Positions 46,261 to 55,760 of a stretch of 64,000 bases of DNA are shown here, piece after piece. Under the pieces are notes generated by a model. It was not told the DNA's origin and did not search any database. It worked only from the letters and a program-made list of their open reading frames with translations. The stretch's first letter is position 1; each line of letters opens with the position of its first letter. This stretch comes from Rhodococcus sp. OK302 (GTDB taxonomy: Bacteria; Actinomycetota; Actinomycetes; Mycobacteriales; Mycobacteriaceae): contig NZ_NPJZ01000001.1 in NCBI RefSeq assembly GCF_002245895.1, forward strand, positions 2,330,501-2,394,500. The letters are read 5' to 3'. The position numbers and the translations under genes were made by a program.

Positions 46261-47115
46261 TTACGAATCTGCGAGTCGCGCCTTCTCGATCTCGACGTCG
46301 AAATCGGCCGGCGGCCAGGACAGGTTCATCTTCTCGAATGCGTCGATGAGCAGTTCGGTGACGGCAATTCGGCTGTACCACTTGCGATCACACGGAACGA
46401 TGTACCACGGTGCGTGTTCGGTGGATGTCTTGTCGAGCATTGCCTGATATGCGTCTTGGTAGGCGGGCCACAACTTGCGTTCCGATACGTCGCTCGGGTT
46501 GTACTTCCAGTACTTCTCCGGGCGGTCGAGGCGTTCCTGCAGTCGCTTCTTCTGCTCGTCCAAGGACACGAACATCGCGACCTTGATTATCGTGGTGCCG
46601 GCGTCGACCAGTTCCTTTTCAAACTGATTAATCTCGTCGTACCGCGCACCCCACACAGTCGGCGGAACCAGATCGTGGACGCGCACGACAAGGACGTCCT
46701 CGTAGTGAGAGCGGTCGAAGACACCGAGGTATCCGTTGCGGGGGAGTTCCTTCCGGATGCGCCACAAGAAGTGGTGCTTCTTCTCTTCGTCCGTCGGGAC
46801 TCCGAACGACGCATGATCGACACCTTGCGGATCGACGTGACCGATGACGTGGCGCATCATTCCGCCCTTGCCTGCGGTGTCCATCCCTTGCAGTACGAGC
46901 AAGACGGATCGAGTGTCGCCCGAGCGACCGTTGGCGTACAACAACTCCTGCAGATCCGACAGGACGCCGCCGCGCTCTTCGAGTAACCGCTGACCGTCAG
47001 CTTTGTTTCCGGTGAATCCGGGAGTGCTGTTTCGGTCGAGTTGCGCCAGTTCGAAGCCAGGCTGCGCCCGAAGGATCTTGACGGCCGATGTTTCCCACAG
47101 CGAGTCGTTTGCCAT
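46261..47115 (-). CDS. ppk2: Polyphosphate kinase 2
   Basis: This 284-aa kinase has Walker A GMDTAGKGG (residues about 81-89), lid residues RIRKELPRNGYLGVFDRSHYEDVLVVRV with the Walker B DRS, and EKYWKYNPSDVSERKLWPAYQDAYQAML. It transfers phosphate between polyphosphate and nucleotides. The start may be ATG 47115 or GTG 47133; neither has a strong ribosome site. Typical single-domain length. Confidence 0.92.
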   Translation of the reverse strand: MANDSLWETSAVKILRAQPGFELAQLDRNSTPGFTGNKADGQRLLEERGGVLSDLQELLYANGRSGDTRSVLLVLQGMDTAGKGGMMRHVIGHVDPQGVDHASFGVPTDEEKKHHFLWRIRKELPRNGYLGVFDRSHYEDVLVVRVHDLVPPTVWGARYDEINQFEKELVDAGTTIIKVAMFVSLDEQKKRLQERLDRPEKYWKYNPSDVSERKLWPAYQDAYQAMLDKTSTEHAPWYIVPCDRKWYSRIAVTELLIDAFEKMNLSWPPADFDVEIEKARLADS

Positions 47116-47149
47116 AACTGGGAACTGTGCCACAGCAAACCCGGTTTGG

Positions 47150-47896
47150 TCAGTCGTTCTCGGGAACCGTCAACGGATGTGGCATCGACTTGAACTTGAC
47201 CGGGGAACCCTTGACCGCCGCGATGCCGGTAATGCCGCCCCACGTCATCATCGTCAGGTAGTCGATCAACGATTCAGCGGACATCGACTTGTTGGAAATC
47301 CACCAGTGCGTCGCCAACTGGATGCCACCGACAATGCCGTAGGCCCACGGAAGCGACCCGCCGGAATCCATTTCCATCTCGCGGAGGCGATTGCCCAGCA
47401 CGGTGGACAGCAGTTCGGCGATCATCCGCTCCGACTCGGCAACCACGTCGCGATTGGCGCCGGCGCCGCTGGCCATCACGTAGAGATAAATCGACGGATC
47501 CGACGCCACGGTCTCGACGTACGCAGTAATTGTGGCGTGGGTGAGTTCGAAATCGTCGAGTTCGTCGCTGATGGCCTGGTAGATGCGCGGCGCGAGAATG
47601 GTCTCGACGTACCGCATCATCGTGGCCGTCGTCAGGTCACTCTTGTCTGCGAAGTAGCGGTAGAGAACGGTCTTGGAGACGCCGATTTCGGACGCGATCT
47701 CGTCCATGCCGATATCGCGGCCGCGTGCCCGGATCGCGGCGATGGTGCCGTCGACAAGCTCTTCGCGACGCGCGATCTTGTGCTCACGCCAGCGCCGCTT
47801 ACGACCGTCGGACTTCTCGGGCTTTGCATCAGCAACGACTGTGCCGTCTACCTGCTCATTGTCCTGCACAGTGTTCTTGGCCACGAGTCTTCTCAT
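47150..47896 (-). CDS. TetR-family regulator
   Basis: This 248-aa regulator has a charged N-terminal 40 residues, then the HTH ELVDGTIAAIRARGRDIGMDEIASEIGVSKTVLYRYFADKSDL. The C-domain reads VASDPSIYLYVMASGAGANRD and WAYGIVGGIQLATHWWI. By position between PPK2 and the DUF445 gene it probably corresponds to Mtb Rv0472c (recalled). GTG 47884 is an alternative start. A palindrome GTGGT-GAT-ACCAC lies at 47901-47913, just upstream. Confidence 0.88.
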   Translation of the reverse strand: MRRLVAKNTVQDNEQVDGTVVADAKPEKSDGRKRRWREHKIARREELVDGTIAAIRARGRDIGMDEIASEIGVSKTVLYRYFADKSDLTTATMMRYVETILAPRIYQAISDELDDFELTHATITAYVETVASDPSIYLYVMASGAGANRDVVAESERMIAELLSTVLGNRLREMEMDSGGSLPWAYGIVGGIQLATHWWISNKSMSAESLIDYLTMMTWGGITGIAAVKGSPVKFKSMPHPLTVPEND

Positions 47897-47900
47897 ATCT

Positions 47901-47913
47901 GTGGTGATACCAC
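47901..47913. promoter_or_regulatory. Palindrome upstream of the TetR gene
   Basis: GTGGT-GAT-ACCAC is a 5-bp inverted repeat five bases before the TetR start and between it and the divergent DUF445 gene; it may be an operator controlling both. Confidence 0.45.
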
Positions 47914-48026
47914 GTCCGAGCGGTCTACATTCCCTTTCAGCTTAGTGTCCGCATGTTTTCCCCGGGCACGCACCTGTGCGGTTGGATCGGGCTCACGTAC
48001 GCCTCTCGCCACAATCTTTCGGCACA

Positions 48027-49307
48027 ATGGCAAGGGTGCAGCAACTGAGCCTCTCCGCCTTCGACGATCAAGCCAAGCGTCGAGACCTTCGGAAGATGAA
48101 ATTTTTTGCCACCGGGCTCCTCGTTTTCGCGACGGTGGTCTATCTGTTCTGTCGTTGGCAGGAATCTCGCGGGGCCGGAGCGTGGGTCGGATACGTGCGG
48201 TCCGCGTCGGAGGCCGGCATGGTCGGCGCGTTGGCCGACTGGTTTGCCGTCACGGCGCTGTTCCGCCATCCGATGGGCATCCCGATCCCACATACCGCGA
48301 TCATCAAACGTAAGAAGGACCAGCTCGGGGCCAGTTTGAGTTCATTTGTCGGCCAGAATTTCCTGGCGCCGGACGTCGTGTCCGCGAAAGTGAAGCAGGC
48401 TCAGATTCCGCTGCGCTTGGGCACGTGGATGGCCGAGCCGGAGAATGCCGCCCGGATTGCGGCGGAGACGTCGACGATCCTGCGCGGCCTGGTGGAGGTA
48501 CTGCGCGACGAGGATATTGCGCAGGTCATCGACAACACCATCGTCAAACGGCTGGCCGAACCGATGTGGGGACCGCCTATCGGGCGGGTTCTCGGCGAGC
48601 TTCTCAAGGACAACAAGCAGTTGCCGATCATCGAATTGCTGGCCGAGCGCGCACACCAATGGGCGCTCGGTAGTCAGGAAACGATCGACCGGGTGATCCT
48701 GCGTGACTCGCCGGCGTGGTCGCCGAAGTTCGTCGACGCGATGCTCGGCGAGAAGATCTACAAGGAATTGGTCGAGTTCACGTGGAAGGTGCGGGCCAAC
48801 CCGGAGCATGAGGTGCGGCTTGCGGCCAACCGGTTCCTGATCGATTTTGCGGACGATCTGCAGAACGATCCCGAGACGATCAAGAAGGCCGAGGGAATCA
48901 AGGCCGAGATCATGGGCCGCGAGGAAGTCACCGGTCTGGCGTCGGCGACGTGGCAGGTGGCCAAGCGTTTGATCATGGAATCGGTGGACGACCCCAACAG
49001 CACCTTGCGAACCAAGGTCGCCGAGAACGTCGCCGGACTGGGTGTGCGTCTGCGCGACGACGATTCGATGCGGAGCAAGGTCGACGGCTGGCTTGCTGCC
49101 GGAACGACGTACATCGCGGAGAACTACACCGACGAGATCACCGGCGTCATCAGTGACACCGTCGAACGGTGGGATGCGGAGGAGGCCAGCGAGAAGATCG
49201 AACTGCAGGTCGGCCGTGATCTCCAGTTCATTCGCATCAACGGCACTGTCGTCGGATCGATTGCGGGTCTGTTCATCTATACGTTCTCGACGCTCATTTT
49301 CGGCTGA
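48027..49307 (+). CDS. DUF445 membrane protein
   Basis: This 426-aa protein has helices near both ends (FFATGLLVFATVVYLFC and INGTVVGSIAGLFIYTFSTLIFG) with a long helical cytoplasmic part between, the DUF445/YheB layout. Signature: SEAGMVGALADWFAVTALFRHPMGIPIPHTAII. Role unknown; synteny suggests Mtb Rv0473. ATG 48027 was chosen over a longer frame whose leader overlaps the divergent promoter. Confidence 0.88.
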   Translation: MARVQQLSLSAFDDQAKRRDLRKMKFFATGLLVFATVVYLFCRWQESRGAGAWVGYVRSASEAGMVGALADWFAVTALFRHPMGIPIPHTAIIKRKKDQLGASLSSFVGQNFLAPDVVSAKVKQAQIPLRLGTWMAEPENAARIAAETSTILRGLVEVLRDEDIAQVIDNTIVKRLAEPMWGPPIGRVLGELLKDNKQLPIIELLAERAHQWALGSQETIDRVILRDSPAWSPKFVDAMLGEKIYKELVEFTWKVRANPEHEVRLAANRFLIDFADDLQNDPETIKKAEGIKAEIMGREEVTGLASATWQVAKRLIMESVDDPNSTLRTKVAENVAGLGVRLRDDDSMRSKVDGWLAAGTTYIAENYTDEITGVISDTVERWDAEEASEKIELQVGRDLQFIRINGTVVGSIAGLFIYTFSTLIFG

Positions 49308-49337
49308 GTTCTGGGCGCGCGTGTGATGTCCACCACG

Positions 49338-49383
49338 AGTGCTAGCAGTAGTGCTTGCAATAGTTAGCACCCTCTCCTATGGT
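49338..49383 (+). promoter_or_regulatory. Promoter and operator of the XRE-hbhA operon
   Basis: TTGCAA (49355-49360) and TATGGT (49378-49383) are spaced by 17 bases. Overlapping them are AGTGCTAGCA (49338-49347), AGTGCTTGCA (49350-49359) and the inverted AGTTAGCAC (49362-49370), three copies of GTGCTwrCt at 12-base steps, probably an autoregulatory site for the XRE protein. Confidence 0.6.
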
Positions 49384-49413
49384 GGGAAATGTCCACTGGA
49401 AAGGGAGGACGCA

Positions 49414-49890
49414 ATGCCAGCGAAGTCGACGAACTCCGATGACGGAGAACGTGAATCATCCGGTGCCGCAGCCGGAGCCAGCGACTTGGCAGCACGCGTC
49501 GTCAGCTCTGCGGCACACGATATCGGGGGGTTTATTCGTGCACAACGAGAAGCCGCGCAAGTATCGATGCGCCAACTCGCGCAGCTCGCCGGTGTAAGCA
49601 ATCCGTACCTCAGTCAGATCGAACGAGGACTACGGAAACCGTCCGCCGACGTACTCGCGCAAATCGCAAAAGGACTCCGAGTGTCTTCGGAAGTCCTCTA
49701 CGTCCAAGCCGGGTACCTCGAGCAACGGCCACACAGTCCGATCCGTGACGCGGTCATTGCCGATACCGCCATCAACGAGCGACAGAAGCAAGTACTGCTC
49801 GAGATTTACGACTCGTTCTGTCGGGAGAACGATTCGACGCGGCCCGCCGCCGATGCAGCAGCAGCAGCCCAGACCACAACTCCGGACTAA
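49414..49890 (+). CDS. XRE-family regulator
   Basis: This 158-aa protein has a disordered Ser/Ala N-terminus and an HTH at residues 40-95 (FIRAQREAAQVSMRQLAQLAGVSNPYLSQIERGLRKPSADVLAQIAKGL), close to Mtb Rv0474. The C-terminal helix reads VIADTAINERQKQVLLEIYDSF. AAGGGAGG precedes the ATG. It lies 23 bases upstream of hbhA and is presumably co-transcribed, regulating it. Confidence 0.9.
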   Translation: MPAKSTNSDDGERESSGAAAGASDLAARVVSSAAHDIGGFIRAQREAAQVSMRQLAQLAGVSNPYLSQIERGLRKPSADVLAQIAKGLRVSSEVLYVQAGYLEQRPHSPIRDAVIADTAINERQKQVLLEIYDSFCRENDSTRPAADAAAAAQTTTPD

Positions 49891-49913
49891 AGAACTTTCA
49901 CAAGGAGAACACC

Positions 49914-50765
49914 ATGACTGACAAGACCACCATCGACAACGTCAAGACCTCGCTCTTCGCCGCAGTCGGCGCCGGCGACCTCGTCGTCCAGGCTGTTGCC
50001 GACGTCGTCGCACAGGTTCGTGAGCGCGCCGAGACCCGTCAGGACGAGGTCACCGGCCGCGTCGACGGTGCCCGCGAAAAGTTCGCTGCAGTACAGGGTG
50101 ACGTCGCGGAAAGCGTTGAGGCACTTCGTGAGCGTCTCGCCGGCCTGCCGGCCGAGCTGCCCGAGGAGCTCGCCGAGCTGCGCGAGAAGTTTGCACCCGA
50201 AGAGCTCCGCAAGGTCGCCGAGGCATACCTCAAGGTTGCCGGCGATCTGTACAACTCCCTCGCCGAGCGCGGCGAAGATGCAGTCGAGCGCATCCGCAAG
50301 CAGCCGGCCGTCGAAGAAGGCATCGCCGCTGCAGAATCCGCACTCGGTGACGTCGTCGAACTGACCGAAGATGCACTCGGCACCGTTGCGCGTCAGACCC
50401 GCGCCGTGGGCGAGCAGGCTGCCAAGCTGGCCGGCCGCACCGCCGGACGCATCTCCGACACCGCAGAAGAGGTCGGCGAGAAGATTGCCGACGCCGGCGA
50501 CGAAGCTGCACTCAAGGTTCTCGACCTCGGTGAGCAGGCAGACGAGGCTTCCAAGGAAGCTGCTGCCCGCGTAACCGCTGCTGCGGCCGACGTTCAGGAA
50601 CGCGCTACCGCTGCCGCCAAGAAGGCTGCTCCGGCTGCCGCTGCTGCTCCGGCTGCCGCGCCCGCCAAGGCTGCTGCTGCTCCGGCCAAGGCCGCTCCGG
50701 CCAAGGCTGCTGCACCGACCAAGGCCGCACCGGCCAAGGCTGCTGCACCGACCAAGAAGGCTTAA
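49914..50765 (+). CDS. hbhA: Heparin-binding hemagglutinin homologue
   Basis: This 283-aa protein is almost wholly helical. An N-terminal segment (TIDNVKTSLFAAVGAGDLVVQAVADVVAQ) is followed by a long coiled coil (about 35-220) and a C-terminal Lys/Ala/Pro tail with units such as KAAPAKAAAPTKA, ending KKA. In Mtb HBHA this tail binds heparan sulfate and is methylated. No signal peptide, as in Mtb. Function here is unproved; homologues also associate with lipid bodies. Confidence 0.92.
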   Translation: MTDKTTIDNVKTSLFAAVGAGDLVVQAVADVVAQVRERAETRQDEVTGRVDGAREKFAAVQGDVAESVEALRERLAGLPAELPEELAELREKFAPEELRKVAEAYLKVAGDLYNSLAERGEDAVERIRKQPAVEEGIAAAESALGDVVELTEDALGTVARQTRAVGEQAAKLAGRTAGRISDTAEEVGEKIADAGDEAALKVLDLGEQADEASKEAAARVTAAAADVQERATAAAKKAAPAAAAAPAAAPAKAAAAPAKAAPAKAAAPTKAAPAKAAAPTKKA

Positions 50766-50788
50766 TTTCAGCTGAGTTGGTCAGCGTG

Positions 50789-50820
50789 AAGGCTCCTGCG
50801 CTCTCGGGCGTGGGAGCCTT
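50789..50820 (+). terminator. Terminator after hbhA
   Basis: AAGGCTCC (50789-50796) pairs with GGAGCCTT (50813-50820), 24 bases after the stop; the loop adds a GCGC/GCGT pair. Confidence 0.75.
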
Positions 50821-50859
50821 CTGGTCGTAGACGTGCGGAACTGAAACTAGGATGTAGTT

Positions 50860-51153
50860 GTGATAGCTGTGGATGGCATTATCGGCCTGATCTTTCTTGT
50901 ACTGAGAGTACTGGCGTTAGCCGGTGCTGTCTTCGCGATCGTGCATGCCGTTCGGCAGCGTCCGGACGCATTTACCGCGGTCAACAAGCTGACCAAGCCG
51001 ATCTGGCTGGGAATTCTTGTTGTGTCGGGGTTGGTTCTGCTGGCATTCGGTCCGGTGCAGATGCTGGGCATCATCGCGGTAGTCGCAGTGTGCGTGTACC
51101 TCGTTGACGTTCGTCCGCGCGTGGACGACATCCAGCGCGGATCGCGCTGGTAG
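50860..51153 (+). CDS. DUF2516 membrane protein
   Basis: This 97-aa protein has two helices (GLIFLVLRVLALAGAVFAIVHAV and WLGILVVSGLVLLAFG...MLGIIAVVAVCVYLVDV), the R-x-D-A-F motif (RQRPDAFTAVNKLTK) and the tail VRPRVDDIQRG, all like Mtb Rv0476. Function unknown. GTG/ATG at 50860; no strong ribosome site. Confidence 0.85.
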   Translation: MIAVDGIIGLIFLVLRVLALAGAVFAIVHAVRQRPDAFTAVNKLTKPIWLGILVVSGLVLLAFGPVQMLGIIAVVAVCVYLVDVRPRVDDIQRGSRW

Positions 51154-51259
51154 CGCACGTTTTCTTCGTTCAACCCTGACCGTGGTGATGTGTGCGGTGC
51201 TATTGTGGGTTAACGGCAGTCACATATAGATTGCCAGCCTTCGTGGGGAGTGAACTGCG

Positions 51260-52174
51260 ATGTCTGTAGAACAAGAGAAGTCCCGTTTGACACGGGCTGG
51301 TGACCGCCAGGAAACAGCGTCGCGGCTTCTCGCCTCGGCAGCCCGCACATCCTATGACCCGCTGATCGAAATCGACTGGGAAGCTCCCATCCCGGACGAC
51401 CTCTACGGAATGACCCCCGAATGGTGCAGCCTCTACGGCACACCGATGTGGGACGAGATGACGCAGCAACAACGCATCACCCTCACAATCCACGAAGCAG
51501 CGAGCATCGCCGGCACGGGCATCTGGTTCGAGATGATCCTCATACAGATGCTAATCCGCGACATCTACTTTCACGATCCGTCCACGCCACATGTGCAATT
51601 CGCGCTCACCGAAATTGCCGACGAATGCCGCCACTCCACGATGTTCGCCCGCTCAGCCGCAAAATTCGGTGTCCCGTCCTACCGACCCAAGGCCTGGATC
51701 CGCACCGCATCACGACCCTTCAAAGCAACGGCCACAGGATCATTGGCGTACGGCGGAACACTCTTCGCCGAAGAAATCCTCGACATGATGCAACGCGACT
51801 TCATGCGAGACAAGCGAGTTCAGCCACTCACCCGAACCGTCAGCAAAATTCACGTAGTCGAAGAAGCCCGCCACATCAGGTTTGCGCGCGAAGAAACCGT
51901 CCGACGCGTAGCTCACGCCACAAGGTTCCAGCGAGCACGTATCCGCCTCGTGCTCGCCATCACGGCGTACTTCGTGGTCACCAGCCTCGTGAACAAAAAC
52001 GTGTACGCCGCAGCCGGACTCGACGCCGACGCGGCTGAAAAAGCCGCAAAGAACAATGTCCACTACCACGACATGGTGCGTCGAGGATGCGGGAATACGG
52101 TCGAATTTCTCACCGAGGTCGGCCTCATCGGCGGCCCGTCCAAGATATTGTTGCGCCGCGCGCACATCATCTGA
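51260..52174 (+). CDS. AurF-like diiron protein
   Basis: This 304-aa ferritin-like helical protein has metal-ligand motifs in order: HEAASIAGTGIWFEM, EIADECRHSTMF, GTLFAEEILDMM and EEARHIRFAREE. This fits the AurF/p-aminobenzoate N-oxygenase and actinobacterial relatives. It should activate O2; the substrate is not inferable. An alpha/beta hydrolase gene follows after 49 bases and may be co-transcribed. Confidence 0.85.
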   Translation: MSVEQEKSRLTRAGDRQETASRLLASAARTSYDPLIEIDWEAPIPDDLYGMTPEWCSLYGTPMWDEMTQQQRITLTIHEAASIAGTGIWFEMILIQMLIRDIYFHDPSTPHVQFALTEIADECRHSTMFARSAAKFGVPSYRPKAWIRTASRPFKATATGSLAYGGTLFAEEILDMMQRDFMRDKRVQPLTRTVSKIHVVEEARHIRFAREETVRRVAHATRFQRARIRLVLAITAYFVVTSLVNKNVYAAAGLDADAAEKAAKNNVHYHDMVRRGCGNTVEFLTEVGLIGGPSKILLRRAHII

Positions 52175-52223
52175 CACGCAACATCCGTATCTAACTCTTC
52201 CAGAAGCAGTCAGGGGTAAATGC

Positions 52224-53255
52224 ATGTCCAGCAGTTCGCGTACTACCACCCTCCGGGTATTGGCCGGAGCAGTCGGAGTGGGTGCCGCTGTAGCGGCAGT
52301 TGCCGGTCTTCGCCATCGGCGTTCCACCCGGGGGCTGACGCTTGTCGCCGACGTCGAACCCAATGCGCTCCTGCAGACCCCGACGTTCAAGGCCGACATC
52401 AGCGAACTGACCACCGACGACGGTGCGATCATCAACATTCGCGAGTACGGCCCCGCCGACGGTGACCCGATAGTTCTGAGCCACGGCTTGACCTGCTCCA
52501 CCGGATTCTGGTACCCGCAGGTCAACGCCCTCGCCGGCGAGTACCGCGTCATCACCTACGATCAGCGCGGTCACGGACGCAGCACCGTCGGCACCCTTCC
52601 CCTGGGATCAGACGTACTTGCAGACGATCTCTCCGCAGTCTTGGCGGCCACCGTCCGAGAGGGCAAGAAGGCCGTCATCGTCGGGCACAGTATGGGCGGC
52701 ATGAGCATCATCGCGTGGGCCGGCAAGCATCCTGACGAAGTCAAGAAATACGCTTCGGCCGTCATGCTCGCCAGCACGGCCAGTGATCGCCTCATCGCCG
52801 AAACCACCGTCATCCCACTGCCGAATCGCTTTCCGCGGGTACCGGTTCCGGTAGGCCGTGCAATTCTCAGCACACCGATACCACTGGTGTCCTCGGGCGC
52901 GATGACCAAGGCGTTCCAGTACATCTCGATGTCACCCAACGCCACCAGAGCTGAAGTTGCGTTCTGCGAGAACATCGTTCGTGAATGCAAGCCCCGCGTC
53001 CGCGGCGGCTGGGGAGCTGCGCTCAGCGGTCTCGACATCCATGAGGGGCTCGATAACCTCGATGTACCGACCACAGTGATGGTCGGATCACTGGACCGAC
53101 TCACCCCACCGGTGCACGCGCGCAAGCTCGCTCAGGTTCTCGAAGACGCCGGCAACCTCGAACAGTTGATCGTGTTGCCGGGCGTCGGGCACATGACGTC
53201 CATCGAGAGCCTCGACGAATTTAACCGGGAGATAGTGCGGTTGCGCAATCTCTAG
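52224..53255 (+). CDS. Alpha/beta hydrolase
   Basis: This 343-aa hydrolase has an N-terminal hydrophobic stretch (LRVLAGAVGVGAAVAAVAGL), the LSHGLTCSTGFWYPQVNAL oxyanion motif, nucleophile VGHSMGGMS, an Asp in VMVGSLDRLTPP, and His in LPGVGHMTSIE. It may be anchored to the membrane. Start ATG 52224; the longer frame lies in the upstream gene. It ends CTAG, sharing bases with the convergent purU stop. Confidence 0.87.
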   Translation: MSSSSRTTTLRVLAGAVGVGAAVAAVAGLRHRRSTRGLTLVADVEPNALLQTPTFKADISELTTDDGAIINIREYGPADGDPIVLSHGLTCSTGFWYPQVNALAGEYRVITYDQRGHGRSTVGTLPLGSDVLADDLSAVLAATVREGKKAVIVGHSMGGMSIIAWAGKHPDEVKKYASAVMLASTASDRLIAETTVIPLPNRFPRVPVPVGRAILSTPIPLVSSGAMTKAFQYISMSPNATRAEVAFCENIVRECKPRVRGGWGAALSGLDIHEGLDNLDVPTTVMVGSLDRLTPPVHARKLAQVLEDAGNLEQLIVLPGVGHMTSIESLDEFNREIVRLRNL

Positions 53256-54139
53256 CTGAAGACGACGGTTTTGCGTCCGTGTACCAGCACACGATCCTCG
53301 AGGTGCCACCGCAAACCGCGTGAGAGAACCAGCTTTTCGATATCGCGACCCTGTCGGACCATGTCGGCGGCGACGTCGGCATGGTCCACTCGGATCACGT
53401 CCTGCTCGATGATCGGACCGGCATCCAGTTCTGCAGTCACGTAGTGGCAGGTAGCGCCGATCAACTTCACACCCCGGGCAAACGCCTGGTGGTACGGACG
53501 CGCACCGATGAACGACGGCAAGAAGCTGTGATGAATGTTGATTGCGCGGCCCGACCAGTGCTCGCACAGTGACTCCGGCAGCACCTGCATGAAGCGGGCC
53601 AGGACAACAGCGTCGGGATCATGGGCGTCGACAAGGCTGCGAACCTGCTCGAATGCCGGTCCACGCTGCGCCGGATCCTTGGGAAACGGCACGTAGTGGA
53701 AGTCGATTCCGTGGCGTTCGGTGACGCTACGGAGGTCCTCGTGATTGCCGATGACCGCGCTGATTTCAGCGGGAAGTTCTCCGCCCGCAGCGCGACCGAG
53801 CAGATCGTGGAGGCAATGGCCTTCCTTGCTCACCAGGAGCACGATCTTCTTGGGTGCCGCGGAATCGTGCAGTGTCCACTCGGTTTCGGGGCCGATCTCG
53901 GCTGCAACAGCGGCGAAACGCTCACGCAGTTCCTCGATGCTGATGCTGATCGACGACGCACGAACCGCCTGACGTGTGAAGAACCATCCGGTGTCTGCGT
54001 CAGCGTGATACGCCGCTTCGACGATCCACCCGCCAACCTCGGTGAGGAAGGTCGAGATGCGCGCGACGATGCCAGTCGTATCGGGGCAGCCGAGGGAGAG
54101 AACGTAGCGTCGATCATCTGTCAACGAGGCAGCGGTCAT
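53252..54139 (-). CDS. purU: Formyltetrahydrofolate deformylase
   Basis: This 295-aa enzyme releases formate and THF from 10-formyl-THF. It has an N-terminal ACT domain ([32 protein letters not shown]) and the formyltransferase fold with the catalytic triad in [21 protein letters not shown] and [16 protein letters not shown] 54139 is 64 bases from the divergent deoC start. The stop overlaps the hydrolase stop at the palindrome CTAG. Confidence 0.93.
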   Translation of the reverse strand: MTAASLTDDRRYVLSLGCPDTTGIVARISTFLTEVGGWIVEAAYHADADTGWFFTRQAVRASSISISIEELRERFAAVAAEIGPETEWTLHDSAAPKKIVLLVSKEGHCLHDLLGRAAGGELPAEISAVIGNHEDLRSVTERHGIDFHYVPFPKDPAQRGPAFEQVRSLVDAHDPDAVVLARFMQVLPESLCEHWSGRAINIHHSFLPSFIGARPYHQAFARGVKLIGATCHYVTAELDAGPIIEQDVIRVDHADVAADMVRQGRDIEKLVLSRGLRWHLEDRVLVHGRKTVVFS

Positions 54140-54203
54140 GAGGCTTAGTCTCTCAGGTGTCGCGGTGGCGCCCGACGCGTGGTCATGTGCCAAGCTTTCT
54201 TTC

Positions 54204-54869
54204 ATGGCTCAAGCTGCGCTCACTCGTTCCCAGGTTGCCGCGATGGTCGACCACACCCTGCTCAAACCCGAAGCCACAGCTGCCGACGTGAACGCCCTGA
54301 TCTCCGAGGCACAGGAACTGGGCGTGCTCGCGGTGTGTGTTTCGCCGTCGATGCTCCCCATCCGCGCCGAAGGTTTGGTGACCGCCGCTGTGGTGGGATT
54401 TCCGTCCGGCAAACATCATTCGTTGGTGAAGGGCGCCGAAGCTCGTTTGGCCGTTGATCAAGGTGCTCGCGAAATCGACATGGTCATCGACATCGGAGCG
54501 GCAATCGCCGGCGACTACAACGCGGTGCTGGCCGATATTCTGACTGTGCGCGAAGCCATGGGCGAGACTGCCGTGCTGAAGGTGATTCTCGAAACCGCAG
54601 CATTGTCCGATGAAGCGATCGTCGAATGCTGCCGTGCCGCAGTGCATGCGGGTGCCAACTTCGTAAAAACTTCCACCGGCTTCCACCCCGCCGGTGGTGC
54701 AACGGTGGAAGCCGTGGCGTTGATGGCCAAGACCGTCGGACCCGCCGTGGGAGTCAAAGCCAGCGGCGGAATCCGTACGACGCAGGCTGCACTCGACATG
54801 ATTGCTGCGGGAGCCACCCGACTCGGGCTTTCGGGAACCCGCGCTGTGCTCGACGGTCTGACTGACTAA
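54204..54869 (+). CDS. deoC: Deoxyribose-phosphate aldolase
   Basis: This 221-aa enzyme splits 2-deoxyribose 5-phosphate into glyceraldehyde 3-phosphate and acetaldehyde. [27 protein letters not shown], the Schiff-base Lys in FVKTSTGF and the second Lys in [10 protein letters not shown] are present. ATG 54204. It converges on the DUF2993 gene with a four-base overlap. Syntenic with Mtb deoC. Confidence 0.94.
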   Translation: MAQAALTRSQVAAMVDHTLLKPEATAADVNALISEAQELGVLAVCVSPSMLPIRAEGLVTAAVVGFPSGKHHSLVKGAEARLAVDQGAREIDMVIDIGAAIAGDYNAVLADILTVREAMGETAVLKVILETAALSDEAIVECCRAAVHAGANFVKTSTGFHPAGGATVEAVALMAKTVGPAVGVKASGGIRTTQAALDMIAAGATRLGLSGTRAVLDGLTD

Positions 54870-55633
54870 GTCAGGATTCCACAGCTGTCGGGGACGGCCG
54901 ATGCATTCTGCGTTCCGTTGGCGACGGGCATTGCGTAGGCGCCGCCCTCCAGTGAAATCTGGATCGCACTGTCCGTGACGGTGAGCTTGGTGGGCTGCAT
55001 TCCCAGCGGGTAGGTCTGCAGGCTGTCGGTCAATGTCTGGACAACGCCGTCGACCAGATCGGTGGGAAGTCCGAAGCCCAGGACTTCGGCGCCCACGGTT
55101 TTGACGTCGACAACTCCGTCGGTGACCGTCGGCTTGACCGTCAGCTTGGCGAGGCCGGCCGGGCCGACGTCGAAGGACAAGGTTCCGGCGGCAGAATCCG
55201 TCGTCACGCCGGTGACCAGACCGCCGAAGGCCTGCTGCTGCAACGTGGTCAGGATCCCGGCAGTGGACCACGTGACGTCGGCGGTGGAACTGCCGATCGT
55301 TCCGCTGTTCCCGGCCGACGGTTGTAGGTCGATGTCGTTGACCTTGGCGTGAACCTGCATTCCGGACGCCGGCCCGAACGACGAATCGTCGCTGTCGATA
55401 CTGATGTACGGGACCTTCTTGTCGACGGCCTGAAGAAGTACCGGCTTCCAGCTCAGCCCGACGTCGACCTGAGAGCCGAGTTCGCTCTGAAACTGGTCCG
55501 CCATGCAGGTCTTGACTTGATTGCGCACGTACAGTTCGCCGCCGACGAGCGCTGCCACGAGCACAGCGATCACGACGAGCAGGACGATGAGCACACGATT
55601 GCGCGGGGGTGCGTTGTTCGCTGCGACAGTCAT
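54866..55633 (-). CDS. DUF2993-family membrane-anchored protein
   Basis: This 255-aa protein has one N-terminal helix ([23 protein letters not shown]) and an exported DUF2993 domain (Mtb Rv0479c/LmeA-like): [50 protein letters not shown]. LmeA acts in mannan maintenance, but this member is not that protein; function unknown. Confidence 0.85.
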   Translation of the reverse strand: MTVAANNAPPRNRVLIVLLVVIAVLVAALVGGELYVRNQVKTCMADQFQSELGSQVDVGLSWKPVLLQAVDKKVPYISIDSDDSSFGPASGMQVHAKVNDIDLQPSAGNSGTIGSSTADVTWSTAGILTTLQQQAFGGLVTGVTTDSAAGTLSFDVGPAGLAKLTVKPTVTDGVVDVKTVGAEVLGFGLPTDLVDGVVQTLTDSLQTYPLGMQPTKLTVTDSAIQISLEGGAYAMPVANGTQNASAVPDSCGILT

Positions 55634-55760
55634 CTCAGGGATTCTTCCCGACGAGTCTGAATGAACTCTGTGAATACACGCATTTGTTCAATGCTGTGAT
55701 CCGGAACACACGCTGACGTAGTCTGGCGGGAAGCGTCGTCGACGGTCTTCGGAGGTAGTC

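Noticed and set aside
49338..49370. CIRCE heat-shock element
   Set aside because: Halves are present but in the reverse order and spacing, and the gene is not a chaperone.
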